Shown here: positions 43,123-54,708 of the stretch, in pieces | Layout of the letters: every line of letters starts with the position of its first letter | How positions within the stretch are numbered: position 1 is the first letter of the stretch | Source: Mycobacterium saskatchewanense | GTDB lineage: Bacteria > Actinomycetota > Actinomycetes > Mycobacteriales > Mycobacteriaceae | Assembly (NCBI RefSeq): GCF_010729105.1 | Contig: NZ_AP022573.1 | Location: 2,232,001 to 2,296,000, forward strand | Length of the DNA: 64,000 nucleotides | Direction: 5' to 3' | The notes under the pieces: model-generated | The model's database searches: none | Told to the model about the DNA's origin: nothing | Seen by the model: only the letters and a program-made list of their open reading frames with translations | Made by a program: the position numbers and the translations under genes

Positions 43123-46100
43123 CTAACCGTCGGCCACGGCCTGGAACACGGTCTTCTTGACGGCCGGCTCCTCGACGGGCGCGTGCTCCCACGGCCGTGC
43201 GGGCCACCAGCTCGCCCTGCCGAGCAGCGCGGCGATGGCGGGCACCGTGATGCTGCGCACCACGAAGGTGTCCACCAGGATCCCCACGCCGATGACGAAG
43301 CCAGACTGCACGACGGTCCCGATGCTGGAGAACAGCAGGCCGGCCATCGATGCGGCGAAGATCAGGCCGGCCGCTGTGATCACCCCACCGGTGGAACGCA
43401 CGGTCCGGATCACCCCGGAGCGCACGCCGAACGGCGACTCCTCACGCAGCCGCGAGGCCAGCAGCATGTTGTAGTCCGCGCCCACGGCGACCAGCACCAC
43501 GAACGCCAATCCCGGTATGCTCCAATGCATTTCTTGCCCCAGGAGCACCTGGAACACCAACACCCCGATACCGACCGCCGACAGGAACGACAGGATCACC
43601 GACCCCACCAGGTACAGCGGTGCGATGATCGCGCGCAACAACACGGTCAGGATCAGCAGCACGACGAGCACGGTCACGACCACGATCAGCTTGATGTCGT
43701 GGTTGTAGTAGTCGCGGGTGTCACGAAGGGTCGCGGGATAGCCGGAAATCGATACCGACGCGTCGGCCAGGGTCGTGTTGGGCTGCGCGCCTTTCGCGGT
43801 GTCCAGGACGGTGTTGACCTGATCCATCGCCGCGGTGCTGAACGGGTTCCGATCAGTCTGGACAAAGTACCGCACCGTGTGCCCGTCGGGCGAAATGAAC
43901 GTCTGGGCAAGCTTTTTGAAGTCCTCGCTGTCGAGCGCCCCCTGCGGGATGTTGAACCCGGCCATCGACGGCGCCGAGGCGTCGTGACCCATGGCGGTGA
44001 GGAAGGACGACGCCGCGCCCATGCCCACGCCCATCTTCTTGACCTGGCCGACCAGGAGCTGCACGCCGTCGGCCAGCTGACGGCCGGCGCTGGCGAGATC
44101 GTTGGCGCCGTTCTGCATCATCGCCATCTTCGACCGGGCCGAGCCGGGGCTGTCGAGTCCCAGGTTGTGCAGCGAGACGGCGGCGCTCTGCATGGTTTTG
44201 TTCAGGCCGTTCACCATCGAGCTCACGGTTTGCGTCGACTGGGCCGACTGCAGCTGCTTGAAGAGGTCGGCGATCTTGCCGAGCGTTCCGTCGTTGCGCG
44301 CGGTGATCAGCCGGTGGAATTGGGCGCGCGCGTTGCTACACATCTGGCTGTTGTCGCAGACCACGCTGGTATCCAGCGCGGCCACCACGTCGTCGATCCA
44401 ATCGAAGTGATCAAGGGTGCCACCGAGATACAGCTGCATCGCGGTGCCGAGCTGTCGCAGGCTGCCGACGAGCTGTGCCGCCGTGTCGAGCTGGCCCAGT
44501 GTCCTGCCGCCGCCGAAGGTGCCCTGAATCATCGACAGCGCGTCGACCAGACCGCTGACGCCCCCGATGGCCTGGTTGACCTGCGTCCGCACGTCACCCA
44601 GCTTGTCGGCCAACAGGCCCGCGCCCGAAGACAATCGGTTGAGGTCGTTGTCGTGGTCGTTGATCAGGTTGGCGCCGGCGCCCAGCTCCTTGCCGACCTG
44701 ACCGGCCTGATACGTCGCCTTGGCCATCTCGAGCGATTGCCCGGTGGGCCGGGTGATCCCGCGGACCGAGGCTATGCCGGAGATCTGGCTCACGCGCTGC
44801 GCCATCTGCTCGAGGTCGGCGAGGGCCTGCGGTGTGCGCAGGTCGTGCGGGGACTGCACGAGCAGGTACTCCGGGATCATCTGGTTCACCGGAAAGTGCT
44901 GTTCCAACGCGGCGTATCCCACCGAGCTGCCCACGGATCCGGGCAATTGCTTGCGGTCGTCGTAGTTGAAGCGAACCAGCGCCGCGCAACTGGCCAGGGC
45001 GAGCAGCACCACGAGGCTTGCGGTCAGATATGTGGCGGGCCGGCGGACGATCCGGACCGCGGTTCGCCGCCAGAACACGGCGGTGCGCTCCTTGCGCGGG
45101 CCGACCCATCCCCGCGGGCCGGCCACCATCAGGATGGCGGGCAACAGGGTGACGGCGGCCAGGAAGGCCACACCGACCGCGATCGCCAGTGACAGCCCCA
45201 CCGTGGAGAACACGCCGAGCTTCGCGAAACCCATGCCGAGGAACGTGATTCCGACCGTCCCGGCGGACGCGGCGATCACCTTGCCGATGGAGGCCAGCGC
45301 CTTGCGCACCGCGCGCTCCGGATCGTCGCCGAGGCGGACGTAGTCGTGATAGCGGCTGATCAGGAAGACGGCGTAATCCGTTCCCGCGCCGGCGATCATC
45401 GCGCTGAGCAACACGATCATCTGGTTGGAGACGGCCATCCCGGTCAGCACGGAGACGCCGGAGATCACCGCCTGAGCGGTCAACAGCGAGGCGCCGATCA
45501 TGATGAGCGGCAGGAACATCGTGACCGGGTTGCGATAGATGACCGCCAGAATGATCAGCAGCGAGACGGCGATCGCCAGCTCGATCGACGCGCGGTCGTG
45601 CGACCCGGCGTCGGTCAGGTCGGCCACCGTGGCCGCCGGTCCGGTGAGGTTGGCCCGCACGGCCGTTCCACCGACGGTCCGATTCACGATGCCGGCGACG
45701 TCGTTGTAGGCGCGATAGGATTCCGGCGTGCCCAACTCCCCGGACAGGCCCACCGGCAGGATCCAGGCCTTGCCGTCCTTGCTAGCGAGCAGTTCTTTGA
45801 GCGGCGGGGTGCCGAGGAAGTCCTGCAGCATCACCACGTCCCTGGTGTCCTGGTGCAGCCGGTCGACCAGGGTGCGGTAGACCTGCTCGTCGCCCGGCTG
45901 AAGCTTGCCCCCGCCGTTCCTGGTCAACAGCACCAGCAACACGTTTTCCGACCCGGCCTCGTGGAACGCCTGGTTGATCTTCTTCGCCGTCGCCGCCGAC
46001 GGCGCGTCGGCGGGCAGGATCGCCACGGGGTGCCGCTGGGACATCTCTGTCAACGACGGCACGGTCATGGGCAGCACCAGGGCGAGCACCGCCCAGCATC

Positions 46101-46152
46101 CCATCACGACCCAGGGCCGCCGCGCGACGAGCGCGCCTAGCCGCTGGAAAAT
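43123..46152 (-). CDS. mmpL10: MmpL-family lipid transporter (MmpL10-like), predicted ATT start
   Basis: RND-superfamily MmpL proteins export complex lipids. This one has about 12 helices, two large periplasmic loops and the MmpL proton-relay motifs ([22 protein letters not shown] and [22 protein letters not shown]). It matches MmpL10, the acyltrehalose exporter. The first ATG lies inside helix 1. In-frame codons upstream encode the expected cytosolic leader [16 protein letters not shown], and the only start placed right (seven bases) after a perfect AGGAGG at 46160-46165 is ATT 46152, giving 1009 aa. If ATT is not used, GTG 46107 gives a truncated N-terminus (994 aa). Confidence 0.85.
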   Translation of the reverse strand: MFQRLGALVARRPWVVMGCWAVLALVLPMTVPSLTEMSQRHPVAILPADAPSAATAKKINQAFHEAGSENVLLVLLTRNGGGKLQPGDEQVYRTLVDRLHQDTRDVVMLQDFLGTPPLKELLASKDGKAWILPVGLSGELGTPESYRAYNDVAGIVNRTVGGTAVRANLTGPAATVADLTDAGSHDRASIELAIAVSLLIILAVIYRNPVTMFLPLIMIGASLLTAQAVISGVSVLTGMAVSNQMIVLLSAMIAGAGTDYAVFLISRYHDYVRLGDDPERAVRKALASIGKVIAASAGTVGITFLGMGFAKLGVFSTVGLSLAIAVGVAFLAAVTLLPAILMVAGPRGWVGPRKERTAVFWRRTAVRIVRRPATYLTASLVVLLALASCAALVRFNYDDRKQLPGSVGSSVGYAALEQHFPVNQMIPEYLLVQSPHDLRTPQALADLEQMAQRVSQISGIASVRGITRPTGQSLEMAKATYQAGQVGKELGAGANLINDHDNDLNRLSSGAGLLADKLGDVRTQVNQAIGGVSGLVDALSMIQGTFGGGRTLGQLDTAAQLVGSLRQLGTAMQLYLGGTLDHFDWIDDVVAALDTSVVCDNSQMCSNARAQFHRLITARNDGTLGKIADLFKQLQSAQSTQTVSSMVNGLNKTMQSAAVSLHNLGLDSPGSARSKMAMMQNGANDLASAGRQLADGVQLLVGQVKKMGVGMGAASSFLTAMGHDASAPSMAGFNIPQGALDSEDFKKLAQTFISPDGHTVRYFVQTDRNPFSTAAMDQVNTVLDTAKGAQPNTTLADASVSISGYPATLRDTRDYYNHDIKLIVVVTVLVVLLILTVLLRAIIAPLYLVGSVILSFLSAVGIGVLVFQVLLGQEMHWSIPGLAFVVLVAVGADYNMLLASRLREESPFGVRSGVIRTVRSTGGVITAAGLIFAASMAGLLFSSIGTVVQSGFVIGVGILVDTFVVRSITVPAIAALLGRASWWPARPWEHAPVEEPAVKKTVFQAVADG

Positions 46153-46170
46153 GAGTCCACCTCCTGGGGT

Positions 46171-47586
46171 CTACGCGACATTCCGCCACTGCCCGCTCTC
46201 GGCGACGCGCTGGAAGACCGACCGCAGCACCGACAGGTAGCGGGGGACGGACTGGTGGGCCTCGGGAGTGTCGGGGAACATCACCGTCACCGCCGTCTCC
46301 TGGGCGACCCGGATCACGTAGATCGACAGCTGATACGAATACCGGTTGTCGCTGTACACCCCCACATTGAGGCCGTCCAGCTCCGCGGTGAGCAGTACCG
46401 AAAGCGGGGCGGTGCCGGCGTCGAGGAAGTTGACCACCGGGAAGTTCGGCCGCGCCGGGTGCACGGTGGGCGCCAACTCCACCACCCGGTCGTACGGCAC
46501 CTCCGCCAAGCCCACGCCCATGTCGAAGGAGGCCTGCGCCGCGCGCGCGGACTCCTCGAACGACGACCCGGCGATGGGCGCCGTGATCGGGATCAGGCCG
46601 GTGAACCACCCTTGCGTCAACGCGTCGGTCGGCGTCTTGCGGGTGTCGCGCGGCGTCAGCCCGTAATAGTTTGCGGCACCGGTCAGTTCGTATTCGGCAA
46701 GGCCGCAGCAGGCCAGCACGCCACCGATGAATCGCGCGCCCGCCGCGGTGCAGGCCGACTCGAATCGGCCGGTCTGCTCCTCGTCGAGCATTGTCGCCGT
46801 GACGATCGCCGATTCGCTCGGCCGCGACGGGTCGCCCAGCGGAAGGGGGAACTCGGGCAGGCTGCCGCCATTGCTCTCGGCGAACTGCCGCCACAACCGG
46901 ATCTGCGGCGATTCGGCGGTCAGCGCGTCGGTGAAGGCCCGCTGTCGGATGCAGAAGTCGTCGTAGCTGCCGGCCTCGGGCAATTCCAGCGGCGCCCCAC
47001 CGCTGACCAGCGAGGCGTACATCATGTGGAACTCCGTCAGCGTCACGCCGACAAGCATCGCGTCCACGTGGACGTGGTCGACGCTGGCGTAGAACGTGAA
47101 ATGTTCCTCGCCCTGGATGACCCCGAACTGGAAGCAGCCCCACTGCAGCGGATCCGGGGTACTCACTGCGAGTTGCCGGATCTCGTCCAGCGCCAGCTCG
47201 CCGTGGTCGACGGGTTCGAACTCGATACCGGTGGCATCCGGCAGCGTTCGGCGGATGATCCGCCCGTCGTCGGTGTATTCGAACCGGCTGCGGTAGGTGT
47301 CGTGCCGGCGGACGTGGGCGTTGACAACGTAATTCGCCGCGCGGATGTCGCACCGGCCGGGCACGTCGCTGCTGACGATCATCAGGCGCGAGTAGTCGAG
47401 CCCCTTCGCCTTTTGCTCGGCATACCCCCGGATGTGCTGTGCCTGCATGTAGCTGACCGGCACCGAACTCACCGGCGCGTGCCGCGCCCTCTCGGCCGTG
47501 GCGGCCGTCGGTTGCCACGACACGGTCCTTCCGGCCGCCGGTTGCCAATCGAACAACGTTCCCACGCCTAACGGCCCTACCCGCAA
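46171..47586 (-). CDS. papA3: Polyketide synthase-associated acyltransferase PapA3
   Basis: PapA3 transfers fatty acids onto trehalose to give diacyltrehalose. The 471-aa sequence has the condensation-type HxxxD motif His171-Asp175 in SVDHVHVDAMLVG, a DFGWG-like region (VGVYSDNRYSYQLSIYVIR) and SVPVSYMQAQHIRGYAEQKAKGLDYSRLM, strongly shared with Rv1182. The start is TTG 47586, preceded by GAGGGAG. It lies between the PKS and mmpL10 in one minus-strand operon, with 17 bases to the mmpL10 start proposed here. Confidence 0.93.
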   Translation of the reverse strand: MRVGPLGVGTLFDWQPAAGRTVSWQPTAATAERARHAPVSSVPVSYMQAQHIRGYAEQKAKGLDYSRLMIVSSDVPGRCDIRAANYVVNAHVRRHDTYRSRFEYTDDGRIIRRTLPDATGIEFEPVDHGELALDEIRQLAVSTPDPLQWGCFQFGVIQGEEHFTFYASVDHVHVDAMLVGVTLTEFHMMYASLVSGGAPLELPEAGSYDDFCIRQRAFTDALTAESPQIRLWRQFAESNGGSLPEFPLPLGDPSRPSESAIVTATMLDEEQTGRFESACTAAGARFIGGVLACCGLAEYELTGAANYYGLTPRDTRKTPTDALTQGWFTGLIPITAPIAGSSFEESARAAQASFDMGVGLAEVPYDRVVELAPTVHPARPNFPVVNFLDAGTAPLSVLLTAELDGLNVGVYSDNRYSYQLSIYVIRVAQETAVTVMFPDTPEAHQSVPRYLSVLRSVFQRVAESGQWRNVA

Positions 47587-47638
47587 CGCTCCCTCTCCCT
47601 CAACTCCAGTTCCCCCAAACGATCACGGCATGCCGCGA

Positions 47639-50600
47639 TCAGGACGCCGCCGTTGCGGCTTCCAGATCGACCAATTCGTCGCACAAGTGGTCCGCGAGGC
47701 CGCGCACGGTGGTGATCTTCGTGGGGCTGATGCGCACACCTGTCTCGGTCTCGATGCGGGTGCGCAGCTCCAAGTTGCCGAGCGAGTCGAGCCCGTAATC
47801 CGACAGCGGCCGGTCCGGATCGATCGTGCGCCGCAGCAGCAGGCTGATCTGACCGGATACCAGCCGGCGGATCGCGCTCGGCCATTCCTCGCGGGGCAGG
47901 GCTTTCAGTTCGGCGAGGAACTTTCCGGTGTCCCGTTTACCCTGACTCATCGACTGGAACGCCTCGGCGAACCGGCTGCGCTGGGCGAACGCCGTCAGCC
48001 ACGGTGTGCCCATGATCGGCGCATAACCCGCGTACGGACGGTCGTAGCGCAGCAGCGTCTCGAACGCGCGGTAGCCCTCGGCCGGCTTGATCGCAACGCC
48101 GGCTCCCTCGGCCAGGGCGGTGGCGCGCCCGACCTCCGACCACGCCCCCCACGCGATCGCGGTGCACGGCAGCCCCTGCGCGCGCCGCCAGTGGGCGAAC
48201 CCGTCCAGCCAGCTATTGGCCGCGGCGTAGGCGCCCTGCCCCGGCGAGCCGACCAGCGCGGCGGCCGACGAGAACGAGCAGAACCAGTCCAGCGGCTGGC
48301 CCGCCGTTGCCTCGTGCAGGTTCCACGCCCCGTAAACCTTTGGCGCCCAACACCGGTCGATCAGCTCGTCGCTGACGTTGGTGAGCGTTGCGTCCTCGAC
48401 CACGGCCGCCCCGTGCAGCACGCCGCGCACTGGCAACCCCGACGCGGTCGCGCATTCCACCAAGCGGCGGGCGGTGCCCGGATCGGCGATGTCACCGCAC
48501 TCCACCTGGATGTCGGCGCCGGCGGCGCGAAGCCGCTCGATGGCTTCCTGTGCCCCCTCGTCGGGCGCCGAGCGGGAGTTGAGGACGATCCGCCCACAAC
48601 CGGCCGCGCCGTCGCGCGACGCCATCTCGCCGGCGAGGAACAACCCCAGTCCCCCGATGCCGCCGGTGACAATGTAGGCGCCGTCGGACCGGAAGGGCCG
48701 CACCTGCTCGGGTGGCACCACGGCCACGCTGCTTCCCGCTTGCGGCACGTCGAGCACCACCTTGCCGGTGTGCCCCGCCCCGGCCACGAGGCGGACCGCC
48801 GCGGCCGCGTCGTGGATCGGGTAATGCGTCGTCTTCGGCAGCGGGAGCTCGCCGGATGCCGTGCGTTCGTACACGGTTTCCAGCAGGCGCCGCAGGGTCC
48901 GCGGGTGCGTGTAGGTGAGCAGCGCGAGGTCGACGGCAAACATCGACAGGTTGCGCCGGAACGGGAACAGCCCGAGGCGGGTGTCCCGATAGATGTCGCG
49001 CTTGCCCAGCTCGATGAAGCGACCGCCGAAGGCCAGCAGGTCGATGCCGGCGCGCTGCGCCGCACCCGGCAGCGAGTTGAGCACCACGTCGACGCCGTGT
49101 CCGTCGGTGTCCCGGCGGATCTCGTCGGCAAAGTCAGTGCTGCGCGAGTCGTAGACGTGCTCGATCCCCATGTCGCGCAGCAACTGCCGCCGCTCCGGGC
49201 TGCCCGCGGTGGCGAAGATCTCGCAACCCACGGCCCGCGCGATCGCGATCGCGGCCTGCCCGACGCCGCCGGTGCCGGAGTGCACGAGCACCTTGTCGTC
49301 GGGCGAGATGCGGGCCAGATCGTGCAGGCTGTACCACGCGGTTGCCGACGCGGTGGGCACCGCGGCGGCGTCCCGCAGCGGCACCTCGGGGGGTAAGGCC
49401 ACCGCGTGCTCGGCGTCGGCGATGACGAAGGTGCCCCAGCACCCGTTGCGGGACATGCCGCCGACGTGGTCGCCGATCTTGTGTTCGGTGACGTCGGGTC
49501 CGACGGCGGTCACCACGCCGGCGAAGTCGCCGCCCAGCTGCTGCTGGAAGCCCTCGAAGGTGGGATACCGGCCGAAGGCGACGAGGACGTCGGCGAAGTT
49601 GATGGTCGACGCGGTGACCGCGACCTCGATCTCACCCGGTCCGGGCGGTACCCGGTCGAAGGCGGTGAACTCGAGCGATTCGAGGTCACCGGGGATCCGG
49701 ATGCGCAGCCGCGTGCCGTCACGGTCGTGGGTGACCACCGCGGTGCGGCGTTCGGCCGGGCGCAGCGGGCCGGGCCGCAGCCGAGCCGTGTACCACTCGC
49801 CGCCGCGCCAGGCGGTCTCGTCCTCGTCCGAGCCGCTCGCCAATTGTGCGGCGACACGAGCGGGTTCGGTTGCCGCGTCGAGGTCGATCTGGGTGGCACT
49901 CAGATGCGGATGCTCGGCGTCTATCACTCGGAGCACGCCGCGCAGCCCGGCCTGCTCGAGGTTCGCCACATCGCCGGTGGCGACCGTGGCGGCGTTCCTG
50001 GTGACCACGAACAGCCGGGGCGCCTGGCCGGGCAGCTCGGAGAGCTCGCGCGCGACGGCCACCACGTGGGACACGTGGTCCCGGCCGCGGCGCAGCCGGT
50101 CGGCGCCCTCACCCGATGGCGCCGCCAGCACGACGACGCCGGTCAGGCCTTTCAAGACCGCGTGGGCCGCGCCGTGACCGTTGGAGGCGACCGCGCCGCG
50201 CCCGGACAGCAGCGATCGCAGCCGATCGGTGTCGCCCGATCCCAGCGGCAACGACGCCGTCGCGCATTGAGCGCCAGAGGTTTCCAGTGCTTCGGCGAGC
50301 TGCGTCGCGAACGGGTCGGCCCCGTCGGACGCGTCAAGCAGCAGCCAGGATCCCGGCTCGTTCGCCGGCGTTTCCGGCAGGTCGCGCGGCTCCCATTCGA
50401 TGGTCAGCAACCGCTCGTTGAGTACCCGCTGGTCCTGCTCGTGCCCGGAGGCCCCGCCGGCCATGCGCAGACCCTCGACGGTCAACAACACCGTTCCGGC
50501 CTGGTCGAGCACCTCCAGGTCGGCCACGCACTCGCCGGGACGCGACGACGTGATCCGGGTCAGGCAGTAGTGCGCGTTGCGTGTCGACCGGTAGTTGCGC

Positions 50601-53600
50601 AGCCGGCGCACGCCCACCGGCAGGAGCAGGCCGCCTGCGCCCGCCCTCTGCACCTCGGGGTGGACGATGACCGACTGGAAGCACGCGTCCAGCAGGGCCG
50701 GGTGGGTGGCGTAGGCGATCTGCTGCGAGCGGATCGTCGGCGGCAGCGCCACCTCCGCGAGCACCGTCGTGACCTCGCCCTCGGCGGTCCGCGTCGCGGC
50801 CAGTCCCGCGAAGGCCGGTCCGTACTGAATGCCCACGGCGTCGAAGGCTTTCCGTAGCTCGGCGCCATCCACGCGGGATGGGTGCGCGGCGATCAGCGTG
50901 TCCAGGTCATGGGCGGGCGGCTGTTGCTCCTCCGCTTCCGCCTGGTTCGCGGAGTGCAGGACGGCGCTCGCCCGCCGGATGCGTTCGCCCTCCTCGTTGG
51001 TTTCCACGGTGAACTCGAGGACGCCCGGCGCGGCGACCGTGGCCGACGACGACGCCCGAGTGTGGTCGTCGAGCAGCAGCGTCTGCTCGAACTTGATGTC
51101 GCGGACCTCCGAGCCCTCGCCGAGGGTCGCGCTGGCCGCTGCGAGCGCCATCTCGCAGTACGCGGCGCCGGGAAGGGCCGCGACACGGTGGATTTGGTGG
51201 TCACCGAGCCACGGGTGCGCCTCGGTGCCGATCTCGCCCTGCCAGACATGGCGCTCCGGCTCCTCGTGCAGGTGCACGTGCGCGCCGAGCAGCGGGTGCA
51301 CGGTCTGCACCGCCGTGCCGCGCGTCTGATCGAGCGACTCGCGGCTCAGCAGGAGGTCGCGGTGGGTCCAGGTGGGCAGCGGCGCGTCCAGCAGGCGACC
51401 GGAGGGGTATTGGACCGAGAAGTCGACCACGGCCCCGGCGCTGTGGACGTCGGCGACGAAGCCGCGCAGGCCGAACGGCACCTCCTGCTCGCGCCGCATG
51501 GCCGCCAGCGCGGCGATCGGCATGTCCAGGCTCGCCGCGTTCTGCTCGACGGCGTGGGTGAGCAGCGGATGCGGCGCGAGCTCACCGAAGACCCGGAACC
51601 CGTCCTTGAGGGCCGCCTGGACGGCCGCTGCGAACCGCACGGTGTAGCGCAGGTTTTCCGCCCAGTAGTCCGCGTCGAACTCGGGGCGTTCCTTGGGGTT
51701 CCACAGCGTCGCCGAGTAGTACGGCACCTCCGGCGTCCGGGGCTGGAGGTCGGCGAGGGCCTCGACGAGCTCGTCGAGGATGGGGTCCACCTGCGGCGAG
51801 TGCGAGGCGACGTCCACGGCCACCTCGCGGGCCATCACGTCCTGCTCCTGCCAGGCCGCGACCAGGTCGCGGATCGTCTGGGTGTCGCCGCCGACGACGG
51901 TCGACGTCGGCGAGGCCACCACGGACAGCACCACGTCGGACACCCCGCGAATGGACAGCTCCGAAAGCACTTGCTGGCCCGGCAGTTCCACCGACGCCAT
52001 GGCGCCACTACCGGAGATCCGCTTCATCAGCCGTGAGCGCCGGCAGATGACGCGCAGCCCGTCCTCGAGCGAGAGCGCTCCGGCGACCACGGCGGCCGCG
52101 GACTCACCGAGCGAATGCCCGATGACCGCCCCGGGGCGCACCCCGTAGGACTTCATCGTCTCGGCGAGGGCGACCTGCATCGCGAAGATGGTCGGCTGCA
52201 CGCGGTCGATACCGGTGACCGTCTCGGGCGCCGTCATGGCCTCGGTCACCGAGAAGCCGGATTCCTCGGCGATCACCGGCTCGATCGCGGAGATGGTCGC
52301 CGCGAACACCGGCTCGGTGGCCAGCAGCTCGGCGCCCATCTTCGACCACTGTGAACCCTGGCCGGAGAACACCCACACGGGGCCGCGGTCATCCTGGCCG
52401 ACGGCCGACTCGAACGGGATGTCGCTGTCGGCCACTTCCCGCAGGGCCTTGCTCAGCTCGCCAAAGTCACTGGCCGCCAATACCGTTCGCACCGGCCGGT
52501 GTGCACGGCGCCGCGCCAGCGTGTAACCCAGATCGCGCAGGGCCGCGCCACCGGCGCCTTGGAAGTCGTCGACCCAGTCCGCCAGGCGGGCGGCGGTGAC
52601 CCGCAACTGCTCGGCCGAGGTCGCGGAGACGGGAAAAAGCAGCGGCCCGCCTTCTGCCGGCACCTCCGGCTCGTCGAGGGGAGGGGCCTGTTCGAGAATG
52701 GCGTGCACGTTGGTGCCGGACAGCCCGTAGGACGACACGGCGGCACGCCGCGGGTGGTGACCGTTGGTGGGCCACGGCGTGTTGTCCTGCGGCACAAAAA
52801 GTTCCGTCTTGATCTCGGCCAGCTGATCGGGCAGCCGGGTGAAGTGCAGGTTCTGCGGAACCACGCCGTGCTGGAGCGCGAGGATGGCCTTCATCAGCCC
52901 CAGCGCCCCCGACGTGGACTGCATGTGGCCGAAGTTGGTCTTCACCGATCCGAGTGCGCACGGGCCTTCTGCCCCGTACACGGCGGCCAGGCTCGCGTAC
53001 TCGATCGGATCACCGACCGGGGTCCCGGTCCCGTGGGCTTCGACCAGACCGATCGTCGAGGGCTCCACGCCCGCGGCGGCCAGCGCGTCCCGGTAGACGG
53101 CCACCTGCGCGGTCTCCGAGGGCGTCGCGATGTTGACGGTGCGGCCGTCCTGGTTGGCCGCCGTGCCGCGCAGAACCGCCAGGACACGGTCGCCGTCGCG
53201 TTGCGCGTCCGCCAACCGCTTGAGCAGCAGAACGACGCAGCCCTCGCCCGAGACGAACCCGTCCGCCGCCGCGTCGAACGCGTGGCACTTGCCGGTGGGT
53301 GACAGCATGCCCTGCAGAGAGCCGGTGATCGACTTGCGGGGTTCCAGGGTCACCACGACGCCGCCGGCCAGCGCGAGGTCGCTTTCACCGCTGTCCAGGC
53401 TGCCGCACGCCTGGTGCACCGCCATCAATCCGGACGAGCAGGCCGTGTCCACCGTGAAGGCCGGACCGTGCAGGCCCAGCGCGTACGCCACGCGCCCGGA
53501 CGCGAGGCTGGGACTGGTGCCGGCGAATCCGTACGGTCCCTCGGCGGCGCCGATCTCGGCGGTCAGCAGCTCGTAGTCGCCATGGGTGAGGCCCACGAAG

Positions 53601-54010
53601 ACGCCGGTCTGCGACCGGGCCAACGAGGCCGGATCGAGGCCGGCGTGCTCGATGGCGTCCCATGACGATTCCAACAACAGGCGGTGCTGGGGGTCGATCG
53701 CGATCGCCTCGCGTTCGGTCATCCCGAAGAAGTCACAGTCGAAGCCCCCCACATCGTCGAGGAAGGCACCCCACCGTGTGACCGACCGGCCGGGGACGCC
53801 GGGCTCGGGGTCATAGAACTTGTCCGCGTCCCACCGCTCGAGGGGGATCTCACCGACGAAGTCGTCGCCGCGCAGCAGCGCGTCCCACAATCGTTGCGGG
53901 GAATCGATCCCGCCGGGAAGTCGGCAGGCCATACCGATGACGGCAACGGGTGTGGCGTTTGCGGCGCGCAATGTGGGAGCCCCCTGTTCTCGCCCAACGG
54001 CATTGGGCAT
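47639..54010 (-). CDS. Mycocerosic-acid-synthase-type iterative polyketide synthase (Pks3/4-Msl3-like)
   Basis: This 2123-aa type I PKS has a full reducing module. KS: Cys191 in VDTACSSG, His326 in EAHGTG, His362 in NFGH. AT: Ser633 in GHSLGES, and VASH at 734-737, the pattern expected for methylmalonyl-CoA. DH: His938 in [26 protein letters not shown] near 1567. [11 protein letters not shown] near 1777 with a [19 protein letters not shown] active site. ACP: Ser2076 in GLDSLG. This order is that of MAS-like enzymes that make methyl-branched fatty acids. M. tuberculosis has the orthologue split as pks3 and pks4; here it is intact. ATG 54010 is chosen over an upstream frame extension. Confidence 0.93.
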   Translation of the reverse strand: MPNAVGREQGAPTLRAANATPVAVIGMACRLPGGIDSPQRLWDALLRGDDFVGEIPLERWDADKFYDPEPGVPGRSVTRWGAFLDDVGGFDCDFFGMTEREAIAIDPQHRLLLESSWDAIEHAGLDPASLARSQTGVFVGLTHGDYELLTAEIGAAEGPYGFAGTSPSLASGRVAYALGLHGPAFTVDTACSSGLMAVHQACGSLDSGESDLALAGGVVVTLEPRKSITGSLQGMLSPTGKCHAFDAAADGFVSGEGCVVLLLKRLADAQRDGDRVLAVLRGTAANQDGRTVNIATPSETAQVAVYRDALAAAGVEPSTIGLVEAHGTGTPVGDPIEYASLAAVYGAEGPCALGSVKTNFGHMQSTSGALGLMKAILALQHGVVPQNLHFTRLPDQLAEIKTELFVPQDNTPWPTNGHHPRRAAVSSYGLSGTNVHAILEQAPPLDEPEVPAEGGPLLFPVSATSAEQLRVTAARLADWVDDFQGAGGAALRDLGYTLARRRAHRPVRTVLAASDFGELSKALREVADSDIPFESAVGQDDRGPVWVFSGQGSQWSKMGAELLATEPVFAATISAIEPVIAEESGFSVTEAMTAPETVTGIDRVQPTIFAMQVALAETMKSYGVRPGAVIGHSLGESAAAVVAGALSLEDGLRVICRRSRLMKRISGSGAMASVELPGQQVLSELSIRGVSDVVLSVVASPTSTVVGGDTQTIRDLVAAWQEQDVMAREVAVDVASHSPQVDPILDELVEALADLQPRTPEVPYYSATLWNPKERPEFDADYWAENLRYTVRFAAAVQAALKDGFRVFGELAPHPLLTHAVEQNAASLDMPIAALAAMRREQEVPFGLRGFVADVHSAGAVVDFSVQYPSGRLLDAPLPTWTHRDLLLSRESLDQTRGTAVQTVHPLLGAHVHLHEEPERHVWQGEIGTEAHPWLGDHQIHRVAALPGAAYCEMALAAASATLGEGSEVRDIKFEQTLLLDDHTRASSSATVAAPGVLEFTVETNEEGERIRRASAVLHSANQAEAEEQQPPAHDLDTLIAAHPSRVDGAELRKAFDAVGIQYGPAFAGLAATRTAEGEVTTVLAEVALPPTIRSQQIAYATHPALLDACFQSVIVHPEVQRAGAGGLLLPVGVRRLRNYRSTRNAHYCLTRITSSRPGECVADLEVLDQAGTVLLTVEGLRMAGGASGHEQDQRVLNERLLTIEWEPRDLPETPANEPGSWLLLDASDGADPFATQLAEALETSGAQCATASLPLGSGDTDRLRSLLSGRGAVASNGHGAAHAVLKGLTGVVVLAAPSGEGADRLRRGRDHVSHVVAVARELSELPGQAPRLFVVTRNAATVATGDVANLEQAGLRGVLRVIDAEHPHLSATQIDLDAATEPARVAAQLASGSDEDETAWRGGEWYTARLRPGPLRPAERRTAVVTHDRDGTRLRIRIPGDLESLEFTAFDRVPPGPGEIEVAVTASTINFADVLVAFGRYPTFEGFQQQLGGDFAGVVTAVGPDVTEHKIGDHVGGMSRNGCWGTFVIADAEHAVALPPEVPLRDAAAVPTASATAWYSLHDLARISPDDKVLVHSGTGGVGQAAIAIARAVGCEIFATAGSPERRQLLRDMGIEHVYDSRSTDFADEIRRDTDGHGVDVVLNSLPGAAQRAGIDLLAFGGRFIELGKRDIYRDTRLGLFPFRRNLSMFAVDLALLTYTHPRTLRRLLETVYERTASGELPLPKTTHYPIHDAAAAVRLVAGAGHTGKVVLDVPQAGSSVAVVPPEQVRPFRSDGAYIVTGGIGGLGLFLAGEMASRDGAAGCGRIVLNSRSAPDEGAQEAIERLRAAGADIQVECGDIADPGTARRLVECATASGLPVRGVLHGAAVVEDATLTNVSDELIDRCWAPKVYGAWNLHEATAGQPLDWFCSFSSAAALVGSPGQGAYAAANSWLDGFAHWRRAQGLPCTAIAWGAWSEVGRATALAEGAGVAIKPAEGYRAFETLLRYDRPYAGYAPIMGTPWLTAFAQRSRFAEAFQSMSQGKRDTGKFLAELKALPREEWPSAIRRLVSGQISLLLRRTIDPDRPLSDYGLDSLGNLELRTRIETETGVRISPTKITTVRGLADHLCDELVDLEAATAAS

Positions 54011-54131
54011 CCGACGGCCGTGCGAATGCTCAGCGCAGCCCCGTGCGCATCGGCGCGCACCATCTCGCATGCATCCGGGCTCGGAAGTTGATGTGCAGGT
54101 GTCAGCATACCGACCAACGACGCCGGCTCGA

Positions 54132-54147
54132 CGGTACGAACGTACCG
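54132..54147. promoter_or_regulatory. Inverted repeat CGGTAC-GAAC-GTACCG upstream of the PKS operon
   Basis: The perfect six-base arms lie 122 bases before the PKS ATG. It could be an operator or a leader hairpin. Confidence 0.45.
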
Positions 54148-54319
54148 CAACTCAGCGAGCCGGCCGATTAGGGCGACGTGAAAACTGTGTTGCGAGTGAG
54201 GAATTCCACAACTTGGCGCCGACGCTGGCAAACACTTCGTTCAGCCACACCCAGCTCGCCGCGCGGTTCGGCCAAGACCGCCAAGGGTCGGGATTCGCTA
54301 GAGCTTTCCGGCGGTGTCG

Positions 54320-54366
54320 GCAGCACGTGCTGCATTAACGGCGTTAAGTCCTTTGCTGGCAAAGGA
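54320..54366. promoter_or_regulatory. Cluster of three perfect palindromes in the PKS-permease gap
   Basis: GCAGCACGTGCTGC (54320-54333), TTAAC-GGC-GTTAA (54335-54347) and TCCTTTGC-TG-GCAAAGGA (54349-54366) follow one another within 47 bases. The first and third have no room for a hairpin loop, which points to protein-binding sites. The 698-bp gap (54011-54708) has no open frame I can support as a gene. Confidence 0.55.
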
Positions 54367-54708
54367 ACTCGGAGAGAACCTCGGAAAGGCGGGCCATCCG
54401 ACCGAGCGGCAGACTCCCAGGGCCACCCTTGCGCCGTACCCGATGACTCGGGCATACCGAAAATTCCTGGCGATCAGTCGAATTCGGGGGGATCTCCCGG
54501 ACCGGCGGCCGGCTGAGCGCTGGCGCGGTCGGCACGATACGCCTCCGTTGGAAATCCGGCAATGCGGTGATCGGCGCCGCGCGAGTGGCGGCGACGACGC
54601 GCCGGGCGACACGCCGTGATGGGGAATAGCCGGAGATTCGCTGCGCCACAACTGAAAACACACTTTTCCGCCATGCCCACCGTCAATGACGAGGTAGCTC
54701 GGCGATGA

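Noticed and set aside
42943..45192. 749-codon open frame on the plus strand opposite mmpL10
   Set aside because: Shadow of the mmpL10 coding sequence, with low-complexity His/Arg/Gln-rich translation and no recognisable motif.
54178..54663. Open frames of 100-120 codons in the gap upstream of the PKS
   Set aside because: Several overlap in different frames, none has a Shine-Dalgarno, leaderless promoter or known domain. The region looks regulatory.
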